A stretch of DNA of 64,000 nt from the NCBI GenBank assembly GCA_003049485.1, contig PYST01000170.1:1-64000 (forward strand), written 5' to 3'. Each line of letters opens with the position of its first letter. The first letter of the stretch is position 1. The stretch is from Ophioceras dolichostomum. Taxonomy: Eukaryota; Ascomycota; Sordariomycetes; Magnaporthales; Ophioceraceae. The translations under genes and the position numbers were made by a program. Under the pieces are notes generated by a model, which saw nothing but the letters and a program-made list of their open reading frames with translations, did not search any database and was not told where the DNA came from. This document shows positions 22,038 through 35,300 of this stretch, in pieces.

Positions 22038-22973
22038 ATGCCGCCCGGAACATCCCAAATTCCGGATGGTCCGGCCGTACCCTGGGCCAGCGTCGCCCGG
22101 ATATCGCTGGATAACGCCATCGCAGCGGCCATCACGGCGAGAAGATCGCAAGCGTTATTCGCGATTGCGGCGGCCGGCTGGGGAGGCCCGGGGTCCACTT
22201 CCAGCTCATCCTCGACCGCCGTGGCTGATGAGGACGACCTCAAACCAACGCTGAGGACGGAGGAGATGGGGGAGGAGGAGGAGCCCACTGCCAGCCCCTC
22301 CTCCTCCTCCTCCTCCTCCTCCTCATCGGATTCCACCCCCGCCGTCGCAAACGGCAACCTCGAACTCGGCGCCGGCAGGGCAGAGCGAGAGATCCTCCGC
22401 ATGCAGCTCAGCCGACACGAAGACATCTTCCGCCGCATCAACGACCTGCTCCGCGAGTCCAAGTGGAACTGGTTCCAGCTGCAGAATCTCGAGCTGCTCC
22501 ACCCACCGGCCCTCGTGGACAAAGTCCTGCAGCAGCACGCCGAGCTCCGGGAGGACCGCGAAATCCTTCAATTGCATATAAGCACGAAGCTGGAGGTCGC
22601 CAGGGCGAGGGAGAAGGCGGTCGAGGAGTCGTCCTCCTCTGCCAGGTTGGCGACGACGACGAGGAAGAGGAAGAGGGCCGCCACCCATAGCCAGGCCAGC
22701 AGTAGCCGCAGGTCCCGCTACTGCTACACCGGCAAGCGCCGCCTGTCCCCGCACCGGTGCCGATGCTGTGGTCGGCACCATCGCTCGGGGACGTCGAAGA
22801 CGACGACGACGACGGCAAAAAGGAGGGCTACGGCTCGCCGAGGGAGGGCTGGGGAGGCGGAAGAGGAGGAGGAGGAGGAGAGGCTCGGTAAGCGGTTGCT
22901 GAAGTGGATGGAGGAAGTGGAGCGGTTGAGATGCCAAGGGGGAGGGCGTGCAGCTTCGGCTGAGGGAGGATGA
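22038..22973 (+). CDS. Hypothetical coiled-coil protein, probably nuclear
   Basis: Single open frame of 311 aa starting at an ATG in good context (GCAATGCC). An alanine-rich helix (residues 17-47) is followed by an acidic and serine-rich linker (about 52-103) with a run of ten Ser. A predicted coiled coil spans about residues 113-198 (AEREILRMQLSRHEDIF through EILQLHISTKLEVARAREK). The next block is strongly basic (TTRKRKR, TGKRRLS, AKRRATARRGR) and holds a small Cys/His cluster, CRCCGRHH, without the spacing of a known zinc finger. An acidic run EEEEEEERLGKRLL and a short helix end the protein. I do not recognise the family. Low-complexity coding and the lack of introns leave some doubt that this is a real gene. 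It lies beside the decayed coiled-coil cluster, but no direct sequence similarity to those copies is visible. Confidence 0.55.
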   Translation: MPPGTSQIPDGPAVPWASVARISLDNAIAAAITARRSQALFAIAAAGWGGPGSTSSSSSTAVADEDDLKPTLRTEEMGEEEEPTASPSSSSSSSSSSDSTPAVANGNLELGAGRAEREILRMQLSRHEDIFRRINDLLRESKWNWFQLQNLELLHPPALVDKVLQQHAELREDREILQLHISTKLEVARAREKAVEESSSSARLATTTRKRKRAATHSQASSSRRSRYCYTGKRRLSPHRCRCCGRHHRSGTSKTTTTTAKRRATARRGRAGEAEEEEEEERLGKRLLKWMEEVERLRCQGGGRAASAEGG

Positions 22974-24248
22974 AGGGGGACGAGGGCATTTCACCATCGC
23001 ACCATCCCTTCAAGGGAAAGAAAGCTCAGTTATTAGTTTTTGCGGTGGTCTATAGAGAGCGTTTAGTTTCTGTATTTTAACAGCTGGTGGAAGAGGTTCT
23101 TTTCTCCTTTTCCGTTTTGTTTTCATTTTCATTTTTTGTTATTTTCCCTCCTTTTTTTCCCGATTTCGTGTTACTTTTTTGCTTTTGGTTTCGCCCCTGT
23201 TCCGAAATCCGATGTGAAAGTTTTATCTACCTACTCATAGGAGCTCTTGGTGACATACATACCTGGGTAGGTACCTGGATAGGTAGGTACTTGCCAATGT
23301 CGATGTTATTTGTATGCCTTGCGCTAGCCAATCAATCTGGTGCTCTCCTCTCAGTGTCACATCTCACGGAGGCAGCCCGTGCTTTTCCTCGACTCTTCGT
23401 AATGGAGCCTATCGGTAGTTGATGAAAATGGAGGATCAACGGCTGGAAAGGATTCGAAAGGGGATGAGCGGGCCATTAACCCCAGTCCCGCAGTAGTGCG
23501 GATATTGATGATGGTCTGTGGCAATACAGGAGGGGGCGTCTCTTCATCGATAGAAGTAGGTGTGATGCAGCCCGGGCGAGTACTCATGTCGACGTCCCCT
23601 TCTCCTCCCGTCCTCTCTAGGCGAACGGTGACCCACAGACGGTGCACACGCGAGAGCTCGCCAACGCGTTCTTGGGAGGATGAACGGGCCTGTCGTGCTC
23701 TAGGAATATATCCGCTACCCAGGCTACTACTGGCTAGTAGAAATGTCCCAGATTGTGGGCGTCCTCATTACAACACCTGGATATCCACAGCTTCGAACCC
23801 TGACGGCGTTCTGTGAATCCCACGACCTTTCACAGCCTTGCTACTTTGCTACCAGAGAATAGCACGATCCTCAACTAAAAGCCATTGCCAGCCCAGACGC
23901 CCTTCTGGTACCATATTTTGTTTATTTCATCCAGAGAGTGCGACAGAAAAGGCTAGCTTTGTGTAAACGGAAGGGAGGAAAGGGATGATCCACCCCCGCC
24001 CCGAAGTAAGTTCCCTTGCAAGTCGACGGAAGCCGCAACGGCGCAGAAAACTGGGCTTGCATCGGGAGAAGGGGGGAGAAAAAAAAGAAGACCAAAACAA
24101 TGGACTAGTAAAGACGAGAGAAGGGTGGGAAAAAAGCAAAAGAAATGAAAAAAAAAGAAATGAAAGCAAGGCCAGAAAGACTAGAACGGAATCGCAAAAG
24201 AAAAAATTGGCTGATTTGCTCACATATCTGCGAGCGCATCGGGAATTG
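22974..24248. other. Gene-free spacer
   Basis: No supported gene. The first part (23085-23200) is T-rich. A block of GGTAGGTACCTGG-type words sits at about 23265-23292, another instance of the dispersed palindromic motif. Confidence 0.5.
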
Positions 24249-24321
24249 AGCCCGATGCGGGGGTCGAACCCGCAACCTTGAGATTAAGAGTCTCACGCTC
24301 TACCGATTGAGCTAACCGGGC
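24249..24321 (-). tRNA. tRNA-Lys (anticodon CTT)
   Basis: The minus strand folds as a complete 73-nt cloverleaf with no intron. The acceptor stem is GCCCGGT/ATCGGGC with one G-T pair, the D-arm GCTC/GAGC, the anticodon stem TGAGA/TCTCA with loop CTCTTAA (anticodon CTT), and the T-arm GCGGG/CCCGC with loop TTCGACC. The A-box (TAGCTCAATCGG) and B-box (GGTTCGACCCC) are intact. The base after the acceptor stem is T. Confidence 0.95.
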
Positions 24322-27300
24322 AGGGCATCTGAAATATTGAAAGGCAATCACGCCTGCGGGGCTTATGAGCGCAAGTCGCAGCTTTGTCGTCATAACGTGG
24401 AGCCTTCTGCTGACTCATCCAAAATTTACCCCTTTTTCCAAGTTCTTTGCCCAACGACGACACATTATGAAATTCACAGGCAGAGAGACTGGAACCCTCT
24501 GCCGTCATAGGCGATCTAGCCGCGTCTACCGCTGGATCGTGCATGGCCATAGAGTTGTGAGTTGCGTTAAGCTCGCCCGTTTGTTTGCAGCCTTGCTGCG
24601 TTTATTTGGACTTCTGTTGGCCTTGCTCAACAACTAAATCTAGCAAACTCAGATGCCCAGGTCCCGCCACCTCAACAGGAGACACTTTTTCCCCGCACAT
24701 ACGGGAAACCTGTTCGGATGGTTCCAGCAGCGTCTGTGATGATGGTTGTTGAGTGTAGATTGTTTGTATTTGCATTTCTTTCACATGCGAAACGAACGAC
24801 ACGGTTTCGGGCGATGGGCCGAGCTTCATGTCGCCTTTCTGTCAGGCCTCTGCGAGACTCTCCCTTCAGCCCAGGTGGCGAAAGGGGTCGACACAGCTAG
24901 GTAGGTATTGCCGAGCTCGAGCTCTAGCCTTAATCCCATTAGATTTGCCTGTGTGCAGGTTACCTTTCGGATAGATATCTATCTAAAGTACGCCCGAGTC
25001 CGACCGCCGCTGAAGAAACCAGAAACGCTCCTCGGCCCGGACCCAGTCGGCCAGCCCATCTGGAAGGAGCACGACCACGACGCGCGAGATCGCGTCTCAG
25101 CGGCGTCAGACCCACCACCTGCTTCTGCAAGATCTTACAGCTTGACCTTGACGCGGCAGTAGGTCTCAACCTTTTTCTTTGGATGTATCTGTCAAGGTAC
25201 GAATATCAATCCGTCAGAATCACCACACAGCCGTGTGGCGAAGAAACATGAGACCAATCGCCTAATATTTTTTCTTGCCTTGGATCTCGCATATGTGGTG
25301 GCAGAACCTTCCATACAAAATCAAAAGCAATGCTATCATTATTATGCACCTATCTGGTAATCGTTACGATAGAACCACAGGGGAAAAAGCAGTGGCTGGG
25401 CAGGAACCCACCCCCTCCTCGGCCCTGTCTGGCCAACCTCCGCGCGAGATCCCGTTCCATCACGCACCCCGAGAGGTCCGAATTCGTTTCACCTCAGGTG
25501 CCTTGGCAGTTCTGGCGGGAAGTTTCCGTCCAGGACGTCGCCTCGGTTGCCGTGCCGACAATGCGACGGCCCTGGCTGTCAAGGCTCTCGCGGTGTAGAT
25601 TGGGCTCGGGCCTTCTTTCCCTCGACCGGTCCCCTCCTCTTCACCGGTCGGCCCTGTTCTCCACTGCCTGCCCGTGCTGTTGTTTTGCGTGAACATACTT
25701 CGTGCGCAGATAGGGCTGATGCACCCCGGCAGATTCCCAAACCAGAAAGCAGCACACTGTATATTCGATTAGCCCAAAACCCAACGGTATATCCAGAGCC
25801 TGGAAACTGTGACAAACATAGTTTGTGCTTGCAGCCACGGTTCTGGCAGGCTTGGTCCCGCGCGTACTCGCCATCATGGTGCAATGGGAGTACTCGTCAT
25901 TATGGCGCAAGGCGAACTTCTTCTGCGTTTTGCCATCAACTGACGGAACACCCGGAGGCCTGCCTATGAGGAATTTCGCGTCCCAGTTTCCGTCTCAATG
26001 TTGTCTGTCCTCTTGGCGAGGTTATCGTCACCGTGGAAAGCCCCGTGGAGGGCCCCATGGAGGCCCCGGCTGAATCATTGACGAAAAAGTTGCAGACACT
26101 TTTGGCGTGCCTGACGCACCCCGCCGCTCAGATGCGACAGCTGTCTTCTTTGTCGCCATATACCAATTTTCTGTTCGAAGGTACATGTGTATGTGGATGG
26201 AAAGTTGCGGTGCGTGCACTTTTATCATTCGCACTCTCGCAAGCTAAACGGTGCCATGCAACTCAGCGATTTTGCATTCAGCTATGCGATACCTGTTTTC
26301 TCCACTGTCATCTACCTCTCTTTTTGAAGCTTCTACGTTGTGCGTGGATCGACAGTTGCGGAGCATGGACCGTTCTCTCAACAGACAGGAGCAAAAACTG
26401 AGCAGCTCAACCAATCTGCTCTGATCAGTCTACGCCTTCCAACCCTTCCCCCCCTTCCCGGCGAGGCCTTTTTGAATGCGGCCAAGGCGCCGCAATGACA
26501 CCGATACCAGACATGAGAGGATGGAGCGAGAGGCACGTGGAAGTCTCCGTGTCCGTAGGTTCAAGATCTGGCATACAGGGTACGCATTCTCAAGATCAGA
26601 CCAGATCCGTAACTTTGACGGAAACGGAGCAACACTGGCGACGTTACCTCTCAGGCTTGAGACGGTGCGGTCGGGTACGTCGCTTGAGATTCGCTCACCG
26701 CCCGATAGATACCTAGGTAGGTAGGTGCCTGCGAAGTAGTAGACAAGGGACGCCATACTGACGCGTTCCGCGGCTGATGTCTACATTGGCAGGGACGCGG
26801 TCACGCTGGCCACACAAGTGGCATCAGTCACTGCCTTCTTCAAGAGGCCGTAGTTCTCCCTCTGCCAAGAAATGGACCGGCTCGGTGGTCGCTCGATCTT
26901 TTCAGTTCCCAAGCTCAGGCGATCATCGGATCAGGCCGGCCATCCGTTGGACTTAGATCAGGGAAATCGTGGTAGAACACACACCGGCTTTTTCGCCCTA
27001 GATGTCTCGTACGAGACTTTCTCTCTAGCGGAGCGGGTAAGGGCCTACAGAATGAACCCGATGTTTCCCCCGAAGGCATCGGTTAAGCTCCTCGCATCGT
27101 CAGCTGCCAGTTCAGGCCGGTCCAGTGGACTCTCACAGTCTTCTTCGGTCCCGAGATGAGGAGAAGAGGGGCTTAGCTGCTCCCCGGCTCTAACGTAGAC
27201 TGCCGCCCTTAGGCCACATCGGCCTTCCAGCAGAGAATCGAACTCTTCAGGGGGGATCTGGAAGAAAAATAGCGCCTGACAACCAGCTGCGCTGCGCCAA

Positions 27301-30300
27301 GCGTTCGTTGGTCACCGCTAGAGTTAAGCAGTTTGCTTGCCTGCGCACATACAAACCGGACAGCAACTACTATTCTTTTTTCCCTCCTTATTTTTAACCG
27401 GCTGGCTAACCAACTCAGGCTTTAGAGAATGGCTGATGCGCTGGCCACCAAAGCAGCCGGTCTCCTGTTTATTTTAGCCCCACTCTCCCGTCGTCCCGGA
27501 GTTCTTACGCAGGAGACACGGTGAGTATCTAAGCGTACTCCGTAGTAGGTATGCGAGCCCGTTCCTGGGGAAAGAGGCATCTTGGACGTATGTTACCGAT
27601 ATCCAGATGTTTGAGGTCCTCTCCCATCTCCGATATTTTCTCATTTCACCGAGGGACTGGTCCTCAGGGTAGAAGGAAGTAGTCTACTTCGGCATTTGGT
27701 TGTTCAGAGAGTGTTTCCCGCAGTACAGGAAAGCCGATGGGTCAGCAAGAAACAAAATCTCCGAGAGGTGGCTGTCGGATCCCAGATGAGACGGATGGGA
27801 CGGATGGGGGACGACGGATGGGACGACTAATGATGGGACACGAAAGATGCATCCCCCTGTCCATTTTCCCAGGTTCGGTGAAGCAATCTAAGGGCGACCC
27901 TCCACGATAGGCCAGAATAGATAGCACAGTTCGCCCCCAGGCTTCGGACCACCAAAGTCAAAACTTGCGCAAGTTTCTAATGGCCGTTGGCATTGTCGCT
28001 CTCGGCCGAGATCCAAAAGAAATCCTAAACTTCCCCAAGATCACAAAATCAAAACTCGTCCACCGCTTAAGACGGCACACAAGGAGGTGATGGGTGTTGG
28101 TGCTTGGTTCAATCAGTCAGTACTTCCGTAGCATTGATCACACCAGAAAATACCCCGCATTTTCCGTAACCTCCATCTCGTGCCAGTGATCGAGGCTACC
28201 GACAATCGAACTCGCCATATTCTGCTGCTACAAAATATGTCCCAAACCTCACGGCCCTGAAACTATTGGCAACGTGCTATCTACGAAAATGAATTGCCTC
28301 GACTGATCTCAGGAAAAAAAAAAAAAAAAGACAATCGCTGTGCTGATCCTCTGCGCAGAAAGTGTCACGTCTGAAGCGAGCTCCTCATCAGCTGTCAAAA
28401 GATTCAAAACAGTGACGAAACAGAAGCACACAAAAATCCCATGCTGGGAAGGATGGGATTCTTCACAATTCCCCATGCTAAACCCGGAAGATCCTTGTCA
28501 GTCAAACAATCAATCAAATCAAGGACGGCAGCAACACAACGATGAGCCGCCGCCGCCTCACCCATCCATCAATTCCACGTGTCCTCGACAAGCAGGATGA
28601 TCAATCACATTGTGGTGAATCTTTCTACGTAGCTTCCTTCATTCGCCCCCCTCCTCTTAATAGAAGTGCCGTAGCTGGCGCTATCGAGTGTCGAGACGCG
28701 CCAGCTACTCCGTATGCGGGCGGGAAAGAGGGGAAGCTGAGCAACGGATGGCTGCCAAACCAAGTTTTTTCTCCGATTTCGAAACGCTGCCAGGATCGGC
28801 AGCTAGAATTTCCCAAACTCGACAAGAAAAAAAGTGCTTGTGGCTGGTGACCGAATGTGGCACATCCAAAAAAAACTGGTACCATGCTGGCGGCAGCGCG
28901 CGACAGGTTATAGCGCTGTTAGTGTCCCGTCCTGGGCGATGTACCTCTTTCCAGGCTCCCACCAAACCCCACCCCCGAAGACTCACAGCTCCTTCTCCGG
29001 AGCGATTACTCCGGACATCTTGGCAAAACAGGGAGGAAGGACAGAGAAGCCTTGCAATCTGAGCCTCTTGGTGTCTCTTGCAGTTGGAGCCGCTCTTTCA
29101 CTCATGTTTTCTATGGAATCGAGCATCTCCCTCTTTCCCGTCAAGGGAGAAAACAAGAAACTCTTTCCAAGGTTTGAAGAGGTTCTGTGCGATTCCAACA
29201 AGCAGCCTACCGCCTCTCCAGCCCCCCCTTTTTAATGTGTCTCCGTGTCTCCCAAGCTTTCAGAACAGCAGGTCCTAGGTCCATTCATATTTCCTACCCA
29301 CACTAGACACAAGTTAGCCGGACCAGACTGAATGACCAATTTTGATTGCCTGTCCGTGTCTGCACCGAGCATTTTAGGTTCGAATTCGTCTGCCTGCAAT
29401 GCGTGTGAAATCTGACCATCTAGCCTCAGGAAATAACCTGAGACGAACTCTGAACCGCGATTGCAACCGAACGAACTCGGAAATCGGCCCATTCTCCCCA
29501 GTCCAGAGAAGCCTAGCCTAGCACCTATGTAGGTACCTCGGTAGTTTTCAACATCACGATGCTCGTGGTCTGGCTGTAGCTCACTGCACAGAAGGAGAAA
29601 GCCGAGATGGCGCGCAAAGGCCCGTATAGCACGTCCCTTGCCAGGTCGCCATGGAAGCAAAGATCCTCCCCCTCTCCTCTCCTCCCGTGCTGTCCAGTCT
29701 GGACTCTGGCAGCTCTGCAGCTCGGTGTCTCTTCCGGATGGCGGTGGCATACACCATCGCATCGTCTGCAACCTTGCGGGCTATTATTAAATGCGAAACT
29801 CTATTATCACGCACGCGACTGCGCGATGGCTACCGTGCCAGGAGGTTGAGTCGAGACCCGATTCGCCCAAACCCAATGCCAGATATGGTAGGAGTTATCA
29901 GATTGCGAGAATTCTACAGAGAGTACCTGCCAGCAAGGCCCTTTCCCATTGGACCTGCCAACTTTTTCCTGCATTGGAATGCAACGACAGAATCACCCGA
30001 AACTATCTGCAGCAGGACCCGCGTGAGCTCTGTGTGCGCTGGCCCGACCTGCCCTTCCAGGAGCTAAGGGTTTTTAGGCAGAGGACAGAGAGACAGGTTA
30101 GCTTCACCGTCTGTGTGCACTTATAGGCTCGAGAGTCTCAGCAATTATATCCCGCAGTCTCTCAAAACGGACGGCGGGATTAGCAAGGGAAACTTGGGCA
30201 AGTAAGCCCTGGTGCACGCGGGCACAAAAACCGAGGGTAGGCGGTTTGGTTGGCGCCAGACAGAGAGTGTCACGTACGCCAGGTCGACAGGAAAGGAAGC

Positions 30301-32368
30301 TGAGTCCAAAACCTTGGAGGGCCAAAACCTTGGAGGGCCAAACACCCTGAATGCCCTTAACCTTAGCTCACCAGGCTGGCTGGCCGTCACCCGCGCCCAG
30401 CCCAGACGAACGAGGGAAAACAACATGAAAGGGGGAGGCTTCTGTAAGTAGGGTGGTAGGTACCTAAACATTCGTCAACCTCCCGTAGCTACACGTGCTA
30501 GCAGGTGGGTGGCACTGGCGAACTTCCGCCTTTTCTCCCTAAGCCAGTGTGCCCAGAGGCCGATTCTTCAGCCAGCTTATCTCGCGAAAGGCAGAAACTG
30601 GTCTGAGCTTGCCGAGATTACACCCAGCCATCGATTGGGAAAGGTAAGGTCCGCAGGCGGGGGCTGCCCGACCGTTTGAATTGGGGAATGAGCGGGTCGC
30701 GACTCTGCTCTGCACTCTGGCATACTGGCCACTTTGGCACACACCTACCCACAGAGCCTGAGACGGCAAAGGGCCTTTTAGGGGTGTCCCACCACACTGA
30801 CAATTCACCATTGACCAGTCAGCGCTGAGACTGAGACCAAACCAGCCGCAACCCACCTTGGACGGGCGGGATACTTTGCGGCCAGCTGCGCCAGTAACAG
30901 CAGGCGTTGCATCGAGATCGATCGCCATAGCCGCCCATTCTGGAACCGTCCGAATCGAGTTTTACTCCCCCGCCTGCCTGTTTGCTGGCAGCTTTTGCCA
31001 TCCCGTCTCCCCTCCCCTCTCATTATGATCATTATGATGATTTGCCCCATGCATATTCCAACCTGGCCGCCTGGCCTTTCGTGCTTTTCCCATGGATGCT
31101 GCCTTGCCGGCTAGCGGCTGAGTGGACTGGACCTGGGCTGGATTTTGTTGCTGGCTGCTGCGTCTCGCATGCACACACTCACACGTTTACACGACACTCA
31201 CACGCTCGACACGCTCTCCGTCACGGCCAATTGCAGTAGGTGCTTGCCCCGGTTGCTCTCAGACAGCCACAGAGTCCGGCCGTTTTGCTCCTGAAAGCTC
31301 CATTTTCGTTCTTCCATCTGTACTCCTCTACTGATGTTGCTGCTGCCACTACTGCCGGGTGAAATCTGCCCCGCCTACGCCAGTCTCTTTGTCCACTCAC
31401 GTAGGTGTGTCGTAGTGTACCGAGAGGTAGGTTTGAAGGAGGACTCACGCTCGCCCTCCGCCAAGTGAACGGGCGGGTGCATGGAACAACAGATCTTGTT
31501 GAGCCAAAAAGCAGTAGCAGGGATGGTGAAATAAAAGTGGAATCGTTTTTTTATCTATATAGGACCTGCCAGACCGTTCGCTTCCCCCCCAAAGCTGTTA
31601 ATCTGACGTACCTAGGAGGCTTCCTGTGTTTTATTTCCTCGCATCTACCAACCTGGAGAAAAAGTATCCATCCATCGTTGTTCGCTCCGGCCCCAAGAAA
31701 ATATCACAGTGCAGAAACCACACATACTGCCGCCTCCACCACAACCAAAAGCTTCCATACAAACAACTTCACAAGCAGAGCGGGCGAGAATCTCAACGGC
31801 CCAACACCGAATTAAAAAAAAAATAAAGTCCTCTGGCTGAACCTTCTCTCAGTAATCCTCTGATTGTCGCGCAGTGGTCCTTCTGGTGCGCCGCGCAGGG
31901 AGAATCATAAAAAGCCTCCCAAGACCGCTCCTTCCCCCTTCTCTCTCTCTCTCCCTCTCATCATTCCGTCAATCATTGGCAGCCACCGGTTTAACCACTT
32001 GACCCCCGGAGTTCCCGGAGTATTCGCTCCGGGAATTACACCTCCTCCTCAGCAACCCACCCACTTGTCCTCCCATCTCAATCCTGCAAACAAGGAACGA
32101 CACCAAACACTACAACAGCTGCTACAACAGCAGCAGCAGCTGTCGCAACACCAAGGAAGAGGCCGATGGGTTGTCAGCCGCCAAGGACACAAAGATCACA
32201 CAGCTTTCTAGAGCTTTCTCGGTTGGCGTTCTCCTAGCACCATCGGACGGCTACTTACTGTTCTTCGTCTCCACCTCTCTCCAACGTCCCCAAGCATCAA
32301 CATCATCCCAATCCTTCCCCATAACTCTCGTGGCAGCGAGTATCTCTTGTCTCAAGCGAACCGATTCG
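24322..32368. other. Eight-kilobase gene-poor region
   Basis: I find no supportable protein-coding gene in about 8 kb. Frames up to 179 codons occur (29232-29771, minus) without domains, codon regularity or splice pairs. Notable small features are an A17 run near 28313-28329, short GGACGGATGG repeats near 27790-27825, CCTAGGTAGG-type words near 24898 and 26708, GTAGGTACC words near 29526 and 30460, and a CA-rich patch near 31168-31212. The last kilobase is probably the leader and promoter of the Q-rich gene that follows. Confidence 0.5.
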
Positions 32369-35300
32369 ATGCCAAGACGATACCCAGACCTTCCCGACAA
32401 CATGTCGTCCCACGATCCACCAAATCCGCTGGACAGCCAGGACCAGAGCCAGATACAGAGGATACAGCGCAGAGTATGAACGAATTTCCTTCCTTTATCT
32501 CTACTTCTTTTCCTTCCCTCCCTTCGCCTCCTCTTCGTCTGTCATGTTCTGTCATGTTCCGTCTTCAATGTGGGCAGGACAACACACGCAGATCCAGCCG
32601 GTCCACGTTGCACACACCCACCCGCCCCTCGTCGTCTCACAACCATGTAAAAATCACTTCCCAATTGGGCAATGCGCAAGAGTCAGCTCAGCCAAGCCGA
32701 GCAGACTAACACACAAGACTGTCCACCATAATACAACTGCTAACACCACAAATCACCGCCAAAAAAAACACAGACTGAGCGAACGCACGAGGAGAATCAG
32801 GAGCGAGCATACATTGCAGCTTCCAGACGTGCCGATCGCAGCATCGAGGCGCGCGTCCAGTCCGCCAAGATGGCCTCCGAGATCCACTTTCGGCGCACTG
32901 GCAAGAAGTTCAAGATCTCCGAGGAGATAGTGTCCAAGGAGGAGATGTACGAGGAGGAGGACGACCTTCCCCGGGAGTATAGGCTGCTCACCGAGGGTCT
33001 GCGTACCGGAGCTCCCTTGATGGACTACCGGGTGAACGCCTTCCTCGCAAACACCGTCGCCATGCGCAGGGCGGCCCAGCAAAGAGCGATTGATCAACAG
33101 TTTGCCGAGACGTTTCCCCAGTTCAACCGCGCGATGCAGCAGGGGCAAGGGCAAGGGCAGGTGCAGGTGCAGGTGCAGGTGCCGGTGCCGGAGCAGGGCG
33201 GCGTGGCAGACTTCAACCAAGGATCTATCCTCACGCCACAACAGGCCCAGGCGCTGTATCAGCAGCAAGTGCAACTGCATCAGCAGCAGCATCAGCAGCA
33301 ATTGCAACTGCAGTTTCAACAGCAGCGGCAACTACAACTGCAACGGCAACTGCAACAGCAGGGATATCAGGTCCAGCAAGGCCAGCAGGGCGAGGAGGCC
33401 GAGGGGTTTGAGGAGGCCGAGGAGAGCCAGCAGAGCGAGGAGGGCTACGAGGAAGGCCAGCAGGACGAACAACAGGAGCAGCAGCAGCCCCAGCAGGCGC
33501 TTCCACCTTGCCCGGCGCAGCACACCAGCCACCTCCACTTCCCGCCGGTGATGCCCCAAGCATACCACGAGGTAATGGCTTCGACGCATCAGCAGCAATA
33601 CGAGATGGCTGCGCAGGAGCAGCATATGCAGCGGCAGCGGGTCAAGGACATGCGCGCCTGCGAAGACCGCAGTAGGAGAGAGGCGCAAAGAGAGGCGCAC
33701 AGGGATAGGATGAGATCGGCGGCGGACCTGAAGAAAATCCAGGACAAGCTTCGGCGAAGGTCGCTGCAGGGCCAGCAGCAGGGCCAGGAAGGAAAGCAGC
33801 AACAGCAGCAAGACGACTCCCTCAGAGACCAGCCATCGGGCGCCGTTTCTCCCGCATCGAGCGAGGCGGATTTGGCGACTCCGTCGGAGCAGGTTCTGAG
33901 CCCCGCCCTAGCCGGTATTTCGTCCGGCATCAAGTTCAATAACCCCTTCTGCCAAGGCGTCCAGCAGCAGGGCCCGCATCACGCGTACACCCCGGAGTGC
34001 AACAACGCGATGAAAGACAGATCCCGCTCGGCGCCCGGCGCCCTGCTGCCGTTGTCGCCCCTCATCAAGCCCGACCCGTGCGCCCCCTCTCATCAGCAAC
34101 TGTCGCATCCGACCCGCCGTTCGACAGTGGCGGTGGCCCAGGGCCTGGCAGCTGCCACCACCGCCCCCTTCTTTGCTGATAACCGCAACCATCTGACGAC
34201 CACGCCGGAGCTGCTGACTCCAACGTCCGCATCCCGTGAGAGCTCCGCCGCGCCTGCTGAACCCATGGACGCTGCTGCGGCTGTCACAGAGCAGCCGGTG
34301 AAGCAGCAGGAGCAGTTGCAGGTTTTCTATCAGAACCAGCACGAGGCCAGCCGGCTGTCAAACCACCACGACAAGCAGCAGCACAAGCACAAGGGAGTGC
34401 GGCGGCAGCTTCTGCCTGATTTTCTCGAGTCGCAGCAGCAGCAGGAGCAGCAAGAGCACCACCACCACCATCACCACTGTCGCCAGCAGCACCAGCACCA
34501 GCAGCAGGCCGCACTCAACGCGGAAGCGATGGCCCAGTCCCAGTCTCACCACGTGCACAAGCGACCCAAGCGACACCACCACCACAACAGCAACAACAGC
34601 AACGCCACCAGTCTGTCCGCCATGCGGCCAATGACGCCGTCGTTCCAAAACCACGACCACCCCCACCAGCAGCAGCACATGTCCTCCTCCTCCTTCGCTG
34701 CTGCTGCTGCTGCCGCTGCTGCCGCTACTGCCGCATCCACATCCTCCTTCACCACCGGCCTCCCACAAGAAGTCCAGCAGATGCTCAACTGGCAAGCGAC
34801 CTTCGACCCGAACGGCAGGAACGTCAACGACAACAGGTGGAATTCGGCTTCCCTCGAGGCTATGCCCAACCCGTTCATGGCCAACAACAACGGAGGAGGC
34901 TTGCATCCGCATCGGTTGCTCACGACTCAGCAGCAGATGGCGATGTTGAATGGCCAGCACCACCACCCCAACTACCACCAGAGCCGCTATATAGTCTCTA
35001 GCGGCACCAACCACGCTTTCTCTGGTGGTTTTGCTGCTGCCTCCGGAGCCTCAGGCAGCCTGCTGTCGCACCCCAACACAACATCCCCCCAGAACTCCAC
35101 CGCGGCCATCAGTCCAACCGTCAGTCCAAAGGACATGACGATCTCAGGCGGAGGCGGAGGCGCATGTGTCGACTACTCCTCAAACTTAGCTCAGCAGCAG
35201 CAACAACAGTATCACCAGCAGCAGCAGCAGCACGCCCAACTCGCCCTGCGGACTACGGCTCAGCAACAGCTGCTGCAACAGCAACAGCAACAACAACAGC

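Noticed and set aside
29232..29771. 179-codon minus-strand frame in the gene-poor region
   Set aside because: Composition looks random and no family signature or matching introns were found.
34358..35014. Minus-strand frame over the Q-rich gene
   Set aside because: Val/Leu-rich product of reading CAG/CAC repeats backwards, no independent support.
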